DNA from: Desulfofundulus thermosubterraneus DSM 16057
Lineage (GTDB): Bacteria > Bacillota > Desulfotomaculia > Desulfotomaculales > Desulfovirgulaceae
Assembly: GCF_900142025.1 (NCBI RefSeq)
Contig: NZ_FQZM01000009.1
Location: 33,724-97,723 of the forward strand
DNA length: 64,000 nucleotides
Direction: 5' to 3'
In this document: positions 42,921 to 52,067 of the stretch, in pieces
Layout: each line of letters begins with the position of its first letter
Position numbering within the stretch: position 1 is the first letter of the stretch
Made by a program: the position numbers and the translations under genes
Notes under the pieces: generated by a model
The model's database searches: none
The model's input: only the letters and a program-made list of their open reading frames with translations
Told to the model about the DNA's origin: nothing

Positions 42921-44276
42921 ATGATCCATAAGTTTATCTTTGACGATCACCGCATTGTACTGGATGTCAACAGCGGAGCTGTGCACCTGGTGGATGAACT
43001 GACCTGGCACCTGCTGGACGATTATCCCCTTCTCAGCCCCCGGGATTTAGTAGCCAAGCACTCCCGTTGTTACCCGGTGTCCGAAGTGCAGGAGGCCGTT
43101 AGGGAAATCGAAGAGCTGGTCCGGGAAGGCCTGTTGTTTTCTCCCGACCCCTTAAACGGCCATTATGAACCGGCGTGTAACGAGGTGGTCAAGGCCCTTT
43201 GTCTGCACCTGGCCCATGACTGCAACCTGGCCTGCCGCTACTGTTTTGCCGGCCAGGGTCATTTCGGCGGCCCAAGCGGGCTGATGCCTTTGGAAACTGG
43301 GCGGCAGGCGCTGGATTTTCTTTTTGCCGCTTCCGGCTCCCGGCGGCATGTGGAAGTTGATTTCTTCGGGGGAGAGCCGCTGTTGAACTTTTCCGTCCTG
43401 CAGGCTCTTGTGGAGTACGGCCGGCAGCGGGCTGCCCAACTGGGCAAGGTAATCAAGTTTACCGTGACCACCAATGCCTTACTCCTCACTCCGGAAGTAG
43501 GCCGCTACTTAAACGAGAACGATCTGGCTGTCGTGCTCAGCCTGGACGGGCGGCAGGAAATCCACGATGCCATGCGCATCTTTCCCGGCGGCAGGGGTTC
43601 CTACGGGCGGGTGCTGGAAAACATCAGCCGTTTCGTTTCCTCCCGACCGGGGGGTGAATATTATGTGCGTGGTACCTTTACACGCCATAACCTGGATTTT
43701 TCCCGGGACGTGCTCCATATGGCCGACCTGGGCTTTGAGCACATCTCGGTGGAGCCCGTAGTGGCTCCTTATCGGGAGGAGTATGCCCTGCAACCCCAGG
43801 ACGTGCCCCTCATCTGTGAGGAATATGAAGCACTAACCCGGCAACTACTCAGCCGCGCCCGTAAGGGCCAGCGGATAAACTTCTTCCACTTTAACATAGA
43901 CCTGGGCGGGGGACCGTGTCTGCCCAAGCGCCTGACGGGGTGCGGGGCCGGCAGGGAATACCTGGCCGTTTCGCCCGAGGGTAAACTTTACCCCTGCCAC
44001 CAGTTTGTCGGTCGCTCGGAATACTGCATGGGGGACGTGGAGCGGGGAATCGTACGACCCGAGCTGGTGGAAGAGTTTCGGGCCGCCCATGTGTATAACA
44101 AAGATGCCTGCAGGGGCTGCTGGGCCCGTTTTTACTGCAGCGGCGGCTGCCATGCCAATGCCCACGCTTTTCACGGCAATATCTTTACTCCCTATGAAAT
44201 CGCCTGTGACCTGATTAAAAAGAGGATTGAATGCGCCCTGTATTTAAAGGCGGCCCTGTCGAGCGAAAGCGCTTAA
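42921..44276 (+). CDS. scfB: SCIFF radical SAM maturase (thioether-forming)
   Basis: 451 residues. N-terminal ~90 residues form a peptide-recognition (RRE-like) region beginning IHKFIFDDHRIVLDVNSGAV. The radical SAM cluster motif is CNLACRYC (Cx3Cx2C) near residue 103, followed by DFFGGEPLLNF. The SPASM region holds auxiliary cluster cysteines: CGAGREYLAVSPEGKLYPC, then CRGCWARFYCSGGCH. It installs Cys thioether cross-links in SCIFF using SAM. GAGGGAAGG precedes the ATG. Confidence 0.94.
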   Translation: MIHKFIFDDHRIVLDVNSGAVHLVDELTWHLLDDYPLLSPRDLVAKHSRCYPVSEVQEAVREIEELVREGLLFSPDPLNGHYEPACNEVVKALCLHLAHDCNLACRYCFAGQGHFGGPSGLMPLETGRQALDFLFAASGSRRHVEVDFFGGEPLLNFSVLQALVEYGRQRAAQLGKVIKFTVTTNALLLTPEVGRYLNENDLAVVLSLDGRQEIHDAMRIFPGGRGSYGRVLENISRFVSSRPGGEYYVRGTFTRHNLDFSRDVLHMADLGFEHISVEPVVAPYREEYALQPQDVPLICEEYEALTRQLLSRARKGQRINFFHFNIDLGGGPCLPKRLTGCGAGREYLAVSPEGKLYPCHQFVGRSEYCMGDVERGIVRPELVEEFRAAHVYNKDACRGCWARFYCSGGCHANAHAFHGNIFTPYEIACDLIKKRIECALYLKAALSSESA

Positions 44277-44295
44277 ATCACGGACTCCACCTTTG

Positions 44296-44324
44296 GCCCG
44301 GGTTCAACCCGGGCTAAAATTTTC
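44296..44324 (+). terminator. Terminator after the SCIFF maturase gene
   Basis: GCCCGGG (44296-44302) and CCCGGGC (44308-44314) pair around TTCAA, followed by TAAAATTTT. Confidence 0.8.
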
Positions 44325-44446
44325 GCCATAAACTTGAAAAACAAAAGAAATTAAAAGCAAATTTGCCATACCCCGACCATAAAAGGCTTTAATGGACAAA
44401 ATTCATAGTGTTATAACGCCCTTATCAGTTATATATTTATAGAAGG

Positions 44447-44513
44447 TTGACATGGCCTGACAGGCAACCTGTTTTTTGTATTCGGGTTGCCGGTTGTCTG
44501 GTTGTGCAACCAG
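44447..44513 (+). promoter_or_regulatory. Leader with competing GGTTG/CAACC pairings
   Basis: After TTGACA (44447) the leader has GGCAACC (44463-44469), GGTTGCC (44485-44491), GGTTG (44492-44496), GGTTG (44500-44504) and CAACC (44507-44511). The two CAACC segments can each pair with any of three GGTTG segments, so alternative hairpins are possible upstream of the M23 peptidase gene. No known riboswitch class was recognised. The rest of 44325-44446 shows no gene. Confidence 0.3.
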
Positions 44514-44538
44514 TCTTTCACCAAAGGAGTAGACACCC

Positions 44539-46026
44539 ATGACGCTTTCAGCGCCACCAACAGAGAATGAAAAGGGCCGCCGTTTTGCACGGAAGCGAGA
44601 GACGTTGAGCCGAGCAGATGCCAATGCTGTATTTTCCTCCCGCCCCAGGCTCTCTTTTGTGTCCCAATACATCGATGGTCTTAGGCAAGCGGTGCGCCGA
44701 ATATTGATCGAGGATCCCCTGACTCCGGCCCAGGTAATATGTCTAGTGGCCATTACCATAGTGGTAATGACTTACGGTTCTCTCTTGACGCGTGCTTCCG
44801 GCGGCTGGACCCTGCTGGTGGACGACCGGGTGGTGGCCGTATGTTCCGACCGGGAGACGCTGGAGACAGTCATTCATAAAAAGTTCTACTTTGGGGAATC
44901 TACCGGTGATCTCCTTCGGAGGGTGACCATCCGCCCAGCCGCTGTGGGAGAGGGCCCGCTGTTGTTAGATGACCGGCAACTGGAGGAAAATCTCGCCCGG
45001 GCTCTGGGTGCCGGGGCCCGGGGCACTGCCCTGTTGGTAAACGGTGCGATTAAGCTGGTGGTAGCCGACCGTGAAATTGCCAGCCGGTTGTTGGAAAAAT
45101 TAAAAGAGCGGTACAGCGTTCCCGGAGCGGATGTTCGCCTGGTGGAAGAAGTAAGCTTTAAAGAAGTACGGGCGCCAGCACATACCATTTTAGGGTTCGA
45201 GGAGGCCCTTGATTTCGTTTGCACGGGGGGGCGCCAGCTTGACCGCTACACCGTTAGGGCCGGAGATACCCTGTGGACCATTGCTGCCGGGACAGGCATG
45301 ACGGTGGAAGAGTTGCAGGCCGCAAATCCGGGTTTGACCCCCGAGAGACTGCAGATAGGCCAGAAGCTTAATTTATCCCGCACTGTGCCGGTGATCAACG
45401 TTCTGGCTACTGCGCGGCGCACCGAAAAGCGGGAAGTGCCTTTCACGGAGGAACGGCGGCGGGATAACAGTATGTATCGCGGCCAGCAACGGATTATACA
45501 ACCGGGGAAACCCGGCCTGGAGGAGGTCACTTACCAGGTCGCCTACTTAAACGGCCGGGAAATGAGCAGGGACGTACTGGACAGGCGGGTGATCAGGAAA
45601 TCCCAGACCCGGATAGTAGCGGTGGGCTCGCGTGTGCTCCTGGCTTCCCGTTCGGCGACGGGGGGCGGGCTGGCCTGGCCTACGGTGGGGGCCATCGAGT
45701 CGCCCTTTGGGCTGCGTTGGGGACGGCTGCATTCCGGTGTGGACATAGCCGCGGGTACGGGCACCCCGGTTCGGGCTGCCGAGTCGGGACGGGTAGTCAG
45801 CGCAGGCTGGAATGGCGGCTACGGACTGACAGTGGATGTTTACCACGGGGATGGCGTGGTTACCCGTTACGCCCACCTGTCCAGGATTGAGGTGCGGGTT
45901 GGCCAGCGTGTGGAACGCGGCCAGTTACTGGGAAGGGTAGGGAGCACCGGTAATGCCACCGGGCCCCACCTGCACTTTGAGGTGCTGGTCAACGGGCAGC
46001 CCGTCAATCCGGCGCGGTTTTTATAA
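44539..46026 (+). CDS. Membrane-anchored M23 peptidase with LysM and G5 domains
   Basis: 495 residues. A basic N-terminus precedes one transmembrane helix (~72-90, VICLVAITIVVMTYGSLL). LysM is at ~235-280 (YTVRAGDTLWTIAAGTGMTV, EELQAANPGL), a G5-like domain at ~290-370 (REVPFTEERR, QPGKPGLEEVTYQVAYLNGR), and the M23 zinc peptidase at ~385-495 with HSGVDIAAGTGTPVRA and GPHLHFEV. All four ligands are visible (H and D in HSGVD, HLH). Peptidoglycan endopeptidase acting outside the membrane; this architecture occurs in Clostridia cell-wall and sporulation enzymes. AAAGGAG precedes the ATG. Confidence 0.92.
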   Translation: MTLSAPPTENEKGRRFARKRETLSRADANAVFSSRPRLSFVSQYIDGLRQAVRRILIEDPLTPAQVICLVAITIVVMTYGSLLTRASGGWTLLVDDRVVAVCSDRETLETVIHKKFYFGESTGDLLRRVTIRPAAVGEGPLLLDDRQLEENLARALGAGARGTALLVNGAIKLVVADREIASRLLEKLKERYSVPGADVRLVEEVSFKEVRAPAHTILGFEEALDFVCTGGRQLDRYTVRAGDTLWTIAAGTGMTVEELQAANPGLTPERLQIGQKLNLSRTVPVINVLATARRTEKREVPFTEERRRDNSMYRGQQRIIQPGKPGLEEVTYQVAYLNGREMSRDVLDRRVIRKSQTRIVAVGSRVLLASRSATGGGLAWPTVGAIESPFGLRWGRLHSGVDIAAGTGTPVRAAESGRVVSAGWNGGYGLTVDVYHGDGVVTRYAHLSRIEVRVGQRVERGQLLGRVGSTGNATGPHLHFEVLVNGQPVNPARFL

Positions 46027-46109
46027 AGCGTAGTTTTAGCCACGCGGGTTATTAGCGGGGCGAAATCCCGGTTTTAAAGGGATTATCCAGTTTAGTTTAA
46101 AACGACACA

Positions 46110-46149
46110 CCCCTCCTTAACTGGATGACCTTAAAGGAGGGGCGTTTTT
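46110..46149 (+). terminator. Terminator after the M23 peptidase gene
   Basis: CCCCTCCTT (46110-46118) and AAGGAGGGG (46134-46142) form a 9-bp stem with a 15-nt loop, followed by CGTTTTT. Rest of the 296-bp gap: AT-rich, no gene seen. Confidence 0.85.
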
Positions 46150-46322
46150 ATGCGCCATTGCATCAACCAATCCTTACCATTTATAACACACAACTTGCTT
46201 TTTCTCCGCTAAAATATGCCGTACAATTGCAGGGATAAACCATTTAATGGTCCTGTTCAGCCTGAGGAACAATTGTGGTATAATGGTCGAAAAACATTTT
46301 GCTTTAAAAAGGGGTAGTAGCC

Positions 46323-46901
46323 ATGGCTTTTTCTTACCGTGAACGCAAAAAACGGCGCCAGCGGATTGCCTTTATTATCCTCACCGTTTTCCTTTCCCTG
46401 GGTTTACTGGGAACTTCCATCGGCTGGTTTTTTAACTTTCACGCTGCCAACGCACCCTCGGGGGTGCAACAGCCGTCCCTGGAAAAAATAATTGCCGATC
46501 TGGAGTCCCAGGCCAAAGCTAACCCTGAAGATGCCGACATTGCCGCACGGCTGGCCAGGGCCTACCTGGATGCGGGAAAGATGGATCAGGCTCTTAAAAC
46601 CTACGATAAAGCCGTCCAACTGAGGCCGGAAAACAGTGATTTTCGCATCGAGCTGGCCCTGGTGCAGTTTTTGCTGGGACATTACGACGAGGCCGTAGCC
46701 AATTTTAAAGAGGAAATCAAGCGTCATCCCGACAATGCTCGGGCCCACTATTATTACGGCCAGGTCCTGGCCCTGGGGAAGGGGGATTACGAGAGCGGCA
46801 TCCGGGAGCTGGAAAAGTTCATTCAGCTTGCCGGTCAGGGGGATGACGTGGCTCAGGCGCGTAAAATGATCGAGGAGTGGAAGGCGCAGTTGAAAAAGTA
46901 A
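46323..46901 (+). CDS. Membrane-anchored TPR protein
   Basis: 192 residues. N-terminal basic stretch (YRERKKRRQR) and one transmembrane helix (~14-36, IAFIILTVFLSLGLLGTSIG). Then at least three TPR units: ADIAARLARAYLDAGKMDQA, FRIELALVQFLLGHYDEAVA, ARAHYYYGQVLALGKGDYES. The TPRs face outward. Probably a scaffold for cell-envelope proteins; no partner can be named. ATG after AAGGGGTAG. Confidence 0.8.
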   Translation: MAFSYRERKKRRQRIAFIILTVFLSLGLLGTSIGWFFNFHAANAPSGVQQPSLEKIIADLESQAKANPEDADIAARLARAYLDAGKMDQALKTYDKAVQLRPENSDFRIELALVQFLLGHYDEAVANFKEEIKRHPDNARAHYYYGQVLALGKGDYESGIRELEKFIQLAGQGDDVAQARKMIEEWKAQLKK

Positions 46902-47090
46902 ATAAGCCGGGAACCGCTTACTGCTACTGGTGGATGTGTATCAGGCGGTAACTGGCTTTGGATAACGCCAGGCCCCGGCGGGTTAAAAGACAAGGGATTG
47001 ACAGAGTATCGCTTGACCCGGCGGGGTTGCCTTTAGTTTCCTCTAGGAGGAGGACCCTGCTGACGTTATAATTTAAAGAGAAAAATCTTA

Positions 47091-47170
47091 AATAAGGCCC
47101 CTAAAGGAGGCCCTTATTTTTTAATAAGTTTTAATAGTTAATAAGCTAATAAGCTAATAAGCTAATTAGC
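47091..47170 (+). terminator. Terminator and TAATAAGC tandem repeats in a 304-bp gap
   Basis: AATAAGG (47091-47097) pairs with CCTTATT (47112-47118) followed by TTTTTTAA: an intrinsic terminator ~190 bp after the TPR gene. Then TAATAAGC occurs three times in tandem plus a variant TAATTAGC (47139-47170). The 5' half of the gap (46902-47080) contains no gene; a TATAAT at 47067 may be a promoter giving a ~30-nt transcript ending at the hairpin, or none. Confidence 0.6.
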
Positions 47171-47205
47171 CGTGGTAATATGTTATTAATGGGAAGTGAA
47201 CGCCT

Positions 47206-48111
47206 GTGAACATTTACCCGCTGATTCAAACTCAACCTCCCCCCGGCACGGGGCAGCTTTTGCACTGGTTCCGGTTGAAATTATTGGCCGTTTTTGTGGC
47301 CCTGGCGTTTCTCCTGGTCATAAGGGTGCCCGGGCAAATACGGGGGTACGTTTACCATATCTTTCGCGAGGCGGCCCGAGCCCAGGCGCTGATCAGCACC
47401 CGCCATATGCTCACCCTTTCCGATAGCCTGTTCGTAGTGCGCTACTATCCCGAGGATGCCGACAGCGCCCGGCTGGTCTTAAAAGCAACCCGGGAGTTCT
47501 ACCCGTTGGTAGCGCGGGACTTTCGCTTTTCCGCCAGGAAAAAGATCCTCCTGGTTGTCCATCCCACGCGGGAGTCGCTGAATGCCAGTTTTGGCTGGCC
47601 GGCCAGCGAAAGTGCCATGGGCGTGTACTGGGCGGGGGTGATCAGGGTTCTTTCGCCCGGCGCCTGGATCGATGCCCGGGATCCCCAAAAGGTGGAAGAG
47701 GTTTTTGTTGCCTCGGGGCCGGTGGCTCATGAGTTAACTCACCTGGTGGTGGACTATCTTGCCCGGGGCAATGTACCCCGCTGGTTCACCGAAGGGGTCG
47801 CCCAGTACGAGGAATACAGGCTCACCGGCTTCCGGCTTGCTGGAACCGGGGATTTTGCGGGTCAGCCGCTCTATGACTTCGGGGAGATGGAGCGAAATTT
47901 TGATGAACTGCCCGACCAGACCCTGGCCTACTGGCAGTCCCTGGCGGCCGTGGAATACCTGGTGGAAGTATATGGTGAAGAAAGTTTGCATAAAATTTTA
48001 GCAGCGTTGGGACAAGGGCGGGATATGGATGGTGCCCTGCAACAGGTTACCGGACGGGCTCTGGACCAGTTCGCTGCCGGCTTCCGCTCGTGGCTCGGGC
48101 AAAAACTATAA
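47206..48111 (+). CDS. Membrane-anchored gluzincin-type metallopeptidase (peptidase MA-like)
   Basis: 301 residues, GTG start after GGGAAGTGAAC. One N-terminal transmembrane helix (~25-45). Zinc site: HELTHLVVDY near residue 175, followed ~18 residues later by PRWFTEGVAQYEEY, whose Glu is the third ligand, as in the peptidase MA-like (PF13485-type) group. The C-terminal helical region resembles ALAYWQSLAAVEYLVEVYGE of that family. Extracytoplasmic; substrate unknown. Confidence 0.85.
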   Translation: MNIYPLIQTQPPPGTGQLLHWFRLKLLAVFVALAFLLVIRVPGQIRGYVYHIFREAARAQALISTRHMLTLSDSLFVVRYYPEDADSARLVLKATREFYPLVARDFRFSARKKILLVVHPTRESLNASFGWPASESAMGVYWAGVIRVLSPGAWIDARDPQKVEEVFVASGPVAHELTHLVVDYLARGNVPRWFTEGVAQYEEYRLTGFRLAGTGDFAGQPLYDFGEMERNFDELPDQTLAYWQSLAAVEYLVEVYGEESLHKILAALGQGRDMDGALQQVTGRALDQFAAGFRSWLGQKL

Positions 48112-48244
48112 GAAAAAGTCAAGACTGTTCTCCCCCGGTGCCCTTGCGGATGATTGTAGGAAAAGCCGGCTTTGTGGCAGGAATTGTGGAGGGGGATCGA
48201 GAATATAGGTTTAGTTCTTTCATGACGGGAGGAAAACGTTTTCT

Positions 48245-49558
48245 ATGGATAAATTAGTTGTCGCCGGGGGAATATCCCTGCGGGGGCGGGTTGCCATTAG
48301 CGGGGCCAAAAACGCTTCCCTGGCCATTTTGTGTGCGGCCGTCATGGCCGGCGAGCTGGTAACCCTGGAAAATGTACCCGACATCAGGGATGTACAGGTA
48401 ATGGTGGACATCCTCCGCTCCCTGGGGGCGCAAATACACCGCACCACCCCCAGTGGCAGCTTGCGCATCCTCATGACGGAACCGCCTGCCCAAATGCCCC
48501 CTTACCACCTGGCCAAGCAACTGCGTGCTTCCAATTTGTTGCTGGGTCCCCTGGTGGCCCGTTTTGGCCGGGCGGAAATCCCCCTACCTGGGGGGTGCAA
48601 CATCGGGACGAGACCCATGGATTTGCATTTCAAAGGCCTGACCGCCCTGGGAGCGCAGCTTTCCCTTGAGCGTGGTACAGTGGTCGCGCGGGCCGCCGGG
48701 CTCGAGGGGAACCGGGTGTACCTGGATTTCCCCAGTGTAGGGGCCACGGAAAATATCATGATGGCTGCTTGTCTGGCCCAGGGGCAGACGGTGATCGAGA
48801 ATGCCGCCCGGGAGCCGGAAGTGGTGGATCTGGCCAACTTTTTGAACTGCCTGGGAGCCAGGGTGCGGGGAGCAGGTACCGATGTAATCAAGATCGAAGG
48901 CGTGGATTCCCTGGGCGGTTGCCTGCGCTATGCGGTTATTCCCGACCGCATTGAAGCGGGCACCTTTATGGTGGCGGCGGCTGCCACCCGGGGAGAGGTA
49001 ATTCTGGAAAATGTCATTCCCCGTCACCTGGAGCCTCTCATTGCTAAACTGCGGGAGGCCGGGGTGGAGATAGAGGAAGAGGAGGACCGCATCCGGGTCA
49101 GGGCCAGCGGGCCTTTGAGCCCCATCGACATTAAGACCATGCCTTATCCGGGGTTTCCCACGGACATGCAGTCCCAAATGATGGCCCTTTTGTCTACTAT
49201 TCCCGGAACTAGCGTGATCGTGGAAAATATTTTTGAAAACCGCTTCAAAGTGGTCGATGAGCTGAAACGCATGGGTGCCCGGATCAAGGTGGAAGGCCGC
49301 TTGGCCGTGGTGGAAGGCGTGGAGCGGCTGCAAGGGGCCTGCGTTCGGGCTACCGACCTGCGGGCGGGGGCCGCCTTGGTGGTGGCCGGGCTCATGGCTG
49401 AAGGTGAAACCCGGATCGGCAACGTGGTCTATATAGACCGGGGCTATTTCAATCTGGAACAAAAGCTGAAGATGCTTGGTGCCAGGATCTGGCGTACTTC
49501 ATCTGAAGCGGATGCCCCGGCGCAAAACGGCACGGCCAGGAAGAGCGCCATGGTTTAA
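48245..49558 (+). CDS. murA: UDP-N-acetylglucosamine 1-carboxyvinyltransferase
   Basis: 437 residues. Transfers enolpyruvate from PEP to UDP-GlcNAc, the first committed step of peptidoglycan synthesis. EPSP-synthase fold: SGAKNASLAILCAAVMAGE (Lys and Asn of the substrate site), LPGGCNIGTRPMDLH with the catalytic (fosfomycin-target) Cys, then PGFPTDMQSQMMALL. Shine-Dalgarno GGGAGG lies 13 nt before the ATG. Cytoplasmic. Confidence 0.96.
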   Translation: MDKLVVAGGISLRGRVAISGAKNASLAILCAAVMAGELVTLENVPDIRDVQVMVDILRSLGAQIHRTTPSGSLRILMTEPPAQMPPYHLAKQLRASNLLLGPLVARFGRAEIPLPGGCNIGTRPMDLHFKGLTALGAQLSLERGTVVARAAGLEGNRVYLDFPSVGATENIMMAACLAQGQTVIENAAREPEVVDLANFLNCLGARVRGAGTDVIKIEGVDSLGGCLRYAVIPDRIEAGTFMVAAAATRGEVILENVIPRHLEPLIAKLREAGVEIEEEEDRIRVRASGPLSPIDIKTMPYPGFPTDMQSQMMALLSTIPGTSVIVENIFENRFKVVDELKRMGARIKVEGRLAVVEGVERLQGACVRATDLRAGAALVVAGLMAEGETRIGNVVYIDRGYFNLEQKLKMLGARIWRTSSEADAPAQNGTARKSAMV

Positions 49559-49582
49559 AACTACCGGTAACGGGAAGAGTCG

Positions 49583-50062
49583 ATGCAAATTACACTGCTT
49601 TGTGTTGGAAGGCTGAAGGAAGATTTCCTGCGACTGGCCCAAAGGGAATACCTCAAGCGGCTTAAGCCCTATGCCCGGATTGAGGTGGTGGAGGTCAGGG
49701 AGGAAGCCCTGCCCCCGGCCGGGGAAATGGGGGCGGTCAAGGCTGTCCTGAAAAAAGAGGGAGATCACCTGTTACAGAGGATTCCGGATAACAGCTATGT
49801 GATCGCCCTGGACAGGGAGGGGGTAATGCTTACCTCCGAGGAATTTGCCGGCTTCCTGCACGACCTCAGTTTGCGGGGGCAGAACAGGTTGTGTTTTATC
49901 ATCGGGGGGAGCGCAGGGCTGGCCGGGGCCGTCCTGGCCAGGGCCTCCATGCGTCTTTCCTTTTCTAAATTTACTTTTCCCCACCAGTTAATGCGCATTA
50001 TCTTGCTGGAACAGGTATACCGGGCCTTTAAAATCATCCGTGGTGAAAGGTACCACCGCTAG
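49583..50062 (+). CDS. rlmH: 23S rRNA (pseudouridine-1915-N3) methyltransferase
   Basis: 159 residues, the family's standard length. SPOUT fold: [16 protein letters not shown] at the start, [16 protein letters not shown] as the knotted SAM site, and the conserved end [20 protein letters not shown] then RGERYHR. Methylates 70S ribosomes in helix 69. Lies 24 bp after murA. Confidence 0.96.
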   Translation: MQITLLCVGRLKEDFLRLAQREYLKRLKPYARIEVVEVREEALPPAGEMGAVKAVLKKEGDHLLQRIPDNSYVIALDREGVMLTSEEFAGFLHDLSLRGQNRLCFIIGGSAGLAGAVLARASMRLSFSKFTFPHQLMRIILLEQVYRAFKIIRGERYHR

Positions 50063-50325
50063 GAGGTACCGGTCCGGAAGACGCCGGACGGAGCTGCATG
50101 GTAGCAGGAAAAGTTCATTTTTTGACGAACTAATTAAAAAGAATTAAGGAAATTATCTTTTCTTTTGTTAAAATTTTTTATCGTTAAATTGGGCCTTTTC
50201 GGGAGGAATAGGTTAAAACGCATCGAATTACTAAGTGGTTGGAGGCCTGTCAGGAGGGGTTAGTGAAGAGGCTCGTGAGCAAAAGGACAAATCCTTATTT
50301 CTAAAAACCAAAAGGAGGTAGTTTT

Positions 50326-50511
50326 ATGTACGTAGTAACAGTAGATCGCGAGAAGTGCGAGGGTTGTGGCGAGTGCGTGGATTCCTGCCCGGGCAGCGTG
50401 CTGGAAATGAAGGATGGCAAAGCATTCGTGGTCAATTCCGATGATTGCCTCGGATGCGAAACATGTGTTTCCGTCTGCCCGTCGGGAGCAGTGACGCTGG
50501 AAGAAAGATAG
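50326..50511 (+). CDS. Two [4Fe-4S] ferredoxin
   Basis: 61 residues with two clusters of ligands: CEGCGECVDSCPG and CLGCETCVSVCPSG. AAAAGGAGG 9 nt before the ATG is a strong site. It opens the sulfite-reductase locus, 120 bp before dsrA, and probably carries electrons for sulfite or adenylylsulfate reduction or links to DsrMK; the partner is inferred from position. The 263-bp gap upstream is AT-rich with a GTCCGG...CCGGAC hairpin at ~50073 and no gene. Confidence 0.93.
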   Translation: MYVVTVDREKCEGCGECVDSCPGSVLEMKDGKAFVVNSDDCLGCETCVSVCPSGAVTLEER

Positions 50512-50631
50512 GCAATTTAACGAAAGAGGGGTGAGAGGAGAAAGGTTGTTCTGTCTTTAGGTTCAGGTAATTCCAGGTATGGGTGTTGCGAGAGGCAAAG
50601 ATACATTTAGCGTTATAAAGGAGGCGTGCTG

Positions 50632-52047
50632 ATGTTTGAACCAAAGAGGCCTCAAAAAGAACTGAAATATGAAGAGCTTCGGATTTATACTGATGAGGAA
50701 CTGAAAAACTTTACTGAAGAAGAATTAAAAGAATTTAAAATAAAACATGAAATCCCCGCCGTGGAAGAGCTGGAGAAAGGACCCTGGCCCAGCTTTGTGG
50801 CCGATGCTAAACAGGAAGCCCTGCGCCGCAGAAAGCTTGCCGACGACCGGATGATGATCGACCGGTACGTGGTGGAGGATCTGCTGGGTCAGCTGGAGCT
50901 TTCCTTTAAGGACGGCGAGACCCACTGGAAGCACGGCGGTATCGTGGGTGTATTTGGCTATGGCGGCGGCGTCATCGGGCGGTACTCCGACGTACCGGAA
51001 AAGTTCCCGGGCATTGCCCATTTCCATACCATCCGCGTTAACCAGCCAGCCAGCAAGTTCTATAAGAGCGACTTCCTGCGCGCCCTCGCTGATCTCTGGG
51101 AGTATCGGGGCAGCGGCCTGTTCAACATGCACGGTTCGACGGGGGATATTATTCTCCTGGGAACTACCACCGAACAGCTTGAGCCCATTTTCTACGACAT
51201 GACTCACGAATTGGATCAGGACCTCGGCGGATCCGGTTCCAACTTGCGGACACCCTCCTGCTGTATCGGTAAAGCCCGCTGCGAATGGGCCTGCTACGAC
51301 ACCCAGGAAATGTGCTATGAGATGACCATGCATTACCAGGACGAGCTGCACCGCCCGGCCTTCCCGTACAAATTTAAGTTCAAGTTCGACGGCTGCCCCA
51401 ACTGCTGCGTGGCTTCCATTGCTCGTGCCGACATTGCCTTTATCGGTACATGGCGCGATGAGATCCGCATCGACCAGGAAGCTGTAAAAGCGTACATTGC
51501 CGGTGACATTGTACCCAGGGGAGGCTCCCACAAAGGCAGAGAGTGGGGTAAATTTGATATTCAAAAGGAAGTTATTGACCTCTGCCCGTCCCAGTGCATG
51601 AGGATGGAAGACGGCAAGCTGGTTATCGACAACAAGGAATGCGTGCGCTGCATGCACTGCATTAACGTGATGCCGCAGGCGCTCAGGCCCGGTAAAGATA
51701 CCGGCGTAAGCATCCTGGTGGGTGCGAAGGCTCCTATCCTCGAAGGTGCTCAAATAGCGCAGGTTATCGTGCCCTTTATGAAGGCGGAGCCGCCGTATGA
51801 CAATGTGAAAGAAGTTATCGAGAGAATCTGGGAATTCTGGATGGAAGAAGGTAAGAACCGCGAGCGTGTTGGAGAGCTCATCCAGCGTGTTGGCTTGCCC
51901 AAGTTCCTGGAGGTAATCGGCCTGCCGCCTGCTCCGCAAATGATCAAGGCGCCACGTGCCAACCCGTACATCTTCTGGAAGGAAGAGGACGTACCCGGCG
52001 GATTTGAAAGAGACATTAAAGATTTCCGGGCCAGACACAAGAGGTAA
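50632..52047 (+). CDS. dsrA: Dissimilatory sulfite reductase alpha subunit
   Basis: 471 residues from ATG 50632 with AAAGGAGG 7 nt upstream. Catalytic siroheme-[4Fe-4S] protein of sulfate respiration. Cluster ligands: [12 protein letters not shown] (C-x5-C) and DGCPNCC (C-x3-C). An inserted ferredoxin domain has [12 protein letters not shown] and [12 protein letters not shown]. The first ~40 residues are a charged, Glu-rich extension ([13 protein letters not shown]). Forms an alpha2-beta2 complex with DsrB and reduces sulfite with DsrC as co-substrate. Cytoplasmic. Confidence 0.97.
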   Translation: MFEPKRPQKELKYEELRIYTDEELKNFTEEELKEFKIKHEIPAVEELEKGPWPSFVADAKQEALRRRKLADDRMMIDRYVVEDLLGQLELSFKDGETHWKHGGIVGVFGYGGGVIGRYSDVPEKFPGIAHFHTIRVNQPASKFYKSDFLRALADLWEYRGSGLFNMHGSTGDIILLGTTTEQLEPIFYDMTHELDQDLGGSGSNLRTPSCCIGKARCEWACYDTQEMCYEMTMHYQDELHRPAFPYKFKFKFDGCPNCCVASIARADIAFIGTWRDEIRIDQEAVKAYIAGDIVPRGGSHKGREWGKFDIQKEVIDLCPSQCMRMEDGKLVIDNKECVRCMHCINVMPQALRPGKDTGVSILVGAKAPILEGAQIAQVIVPFMKAEPPYDNVKEVIERIWEFWMEEGKNRERVGELIQRVGLPKFLEVIGLPPAPQMIKAPRANPYIFWKEEDVPGGFERDIKDFRARHKR

Positions 52048-52067
52048 ATTATAAGGGGGTTTGTTGG

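Noticed and set aside
47139..47170. TAATAAGC repeats as a replication iteron or operator
   Set aside because: Only three and a half 8-bp units, AT-rich, following a terminator; no replication gene nearby. Most likely simple slippage.
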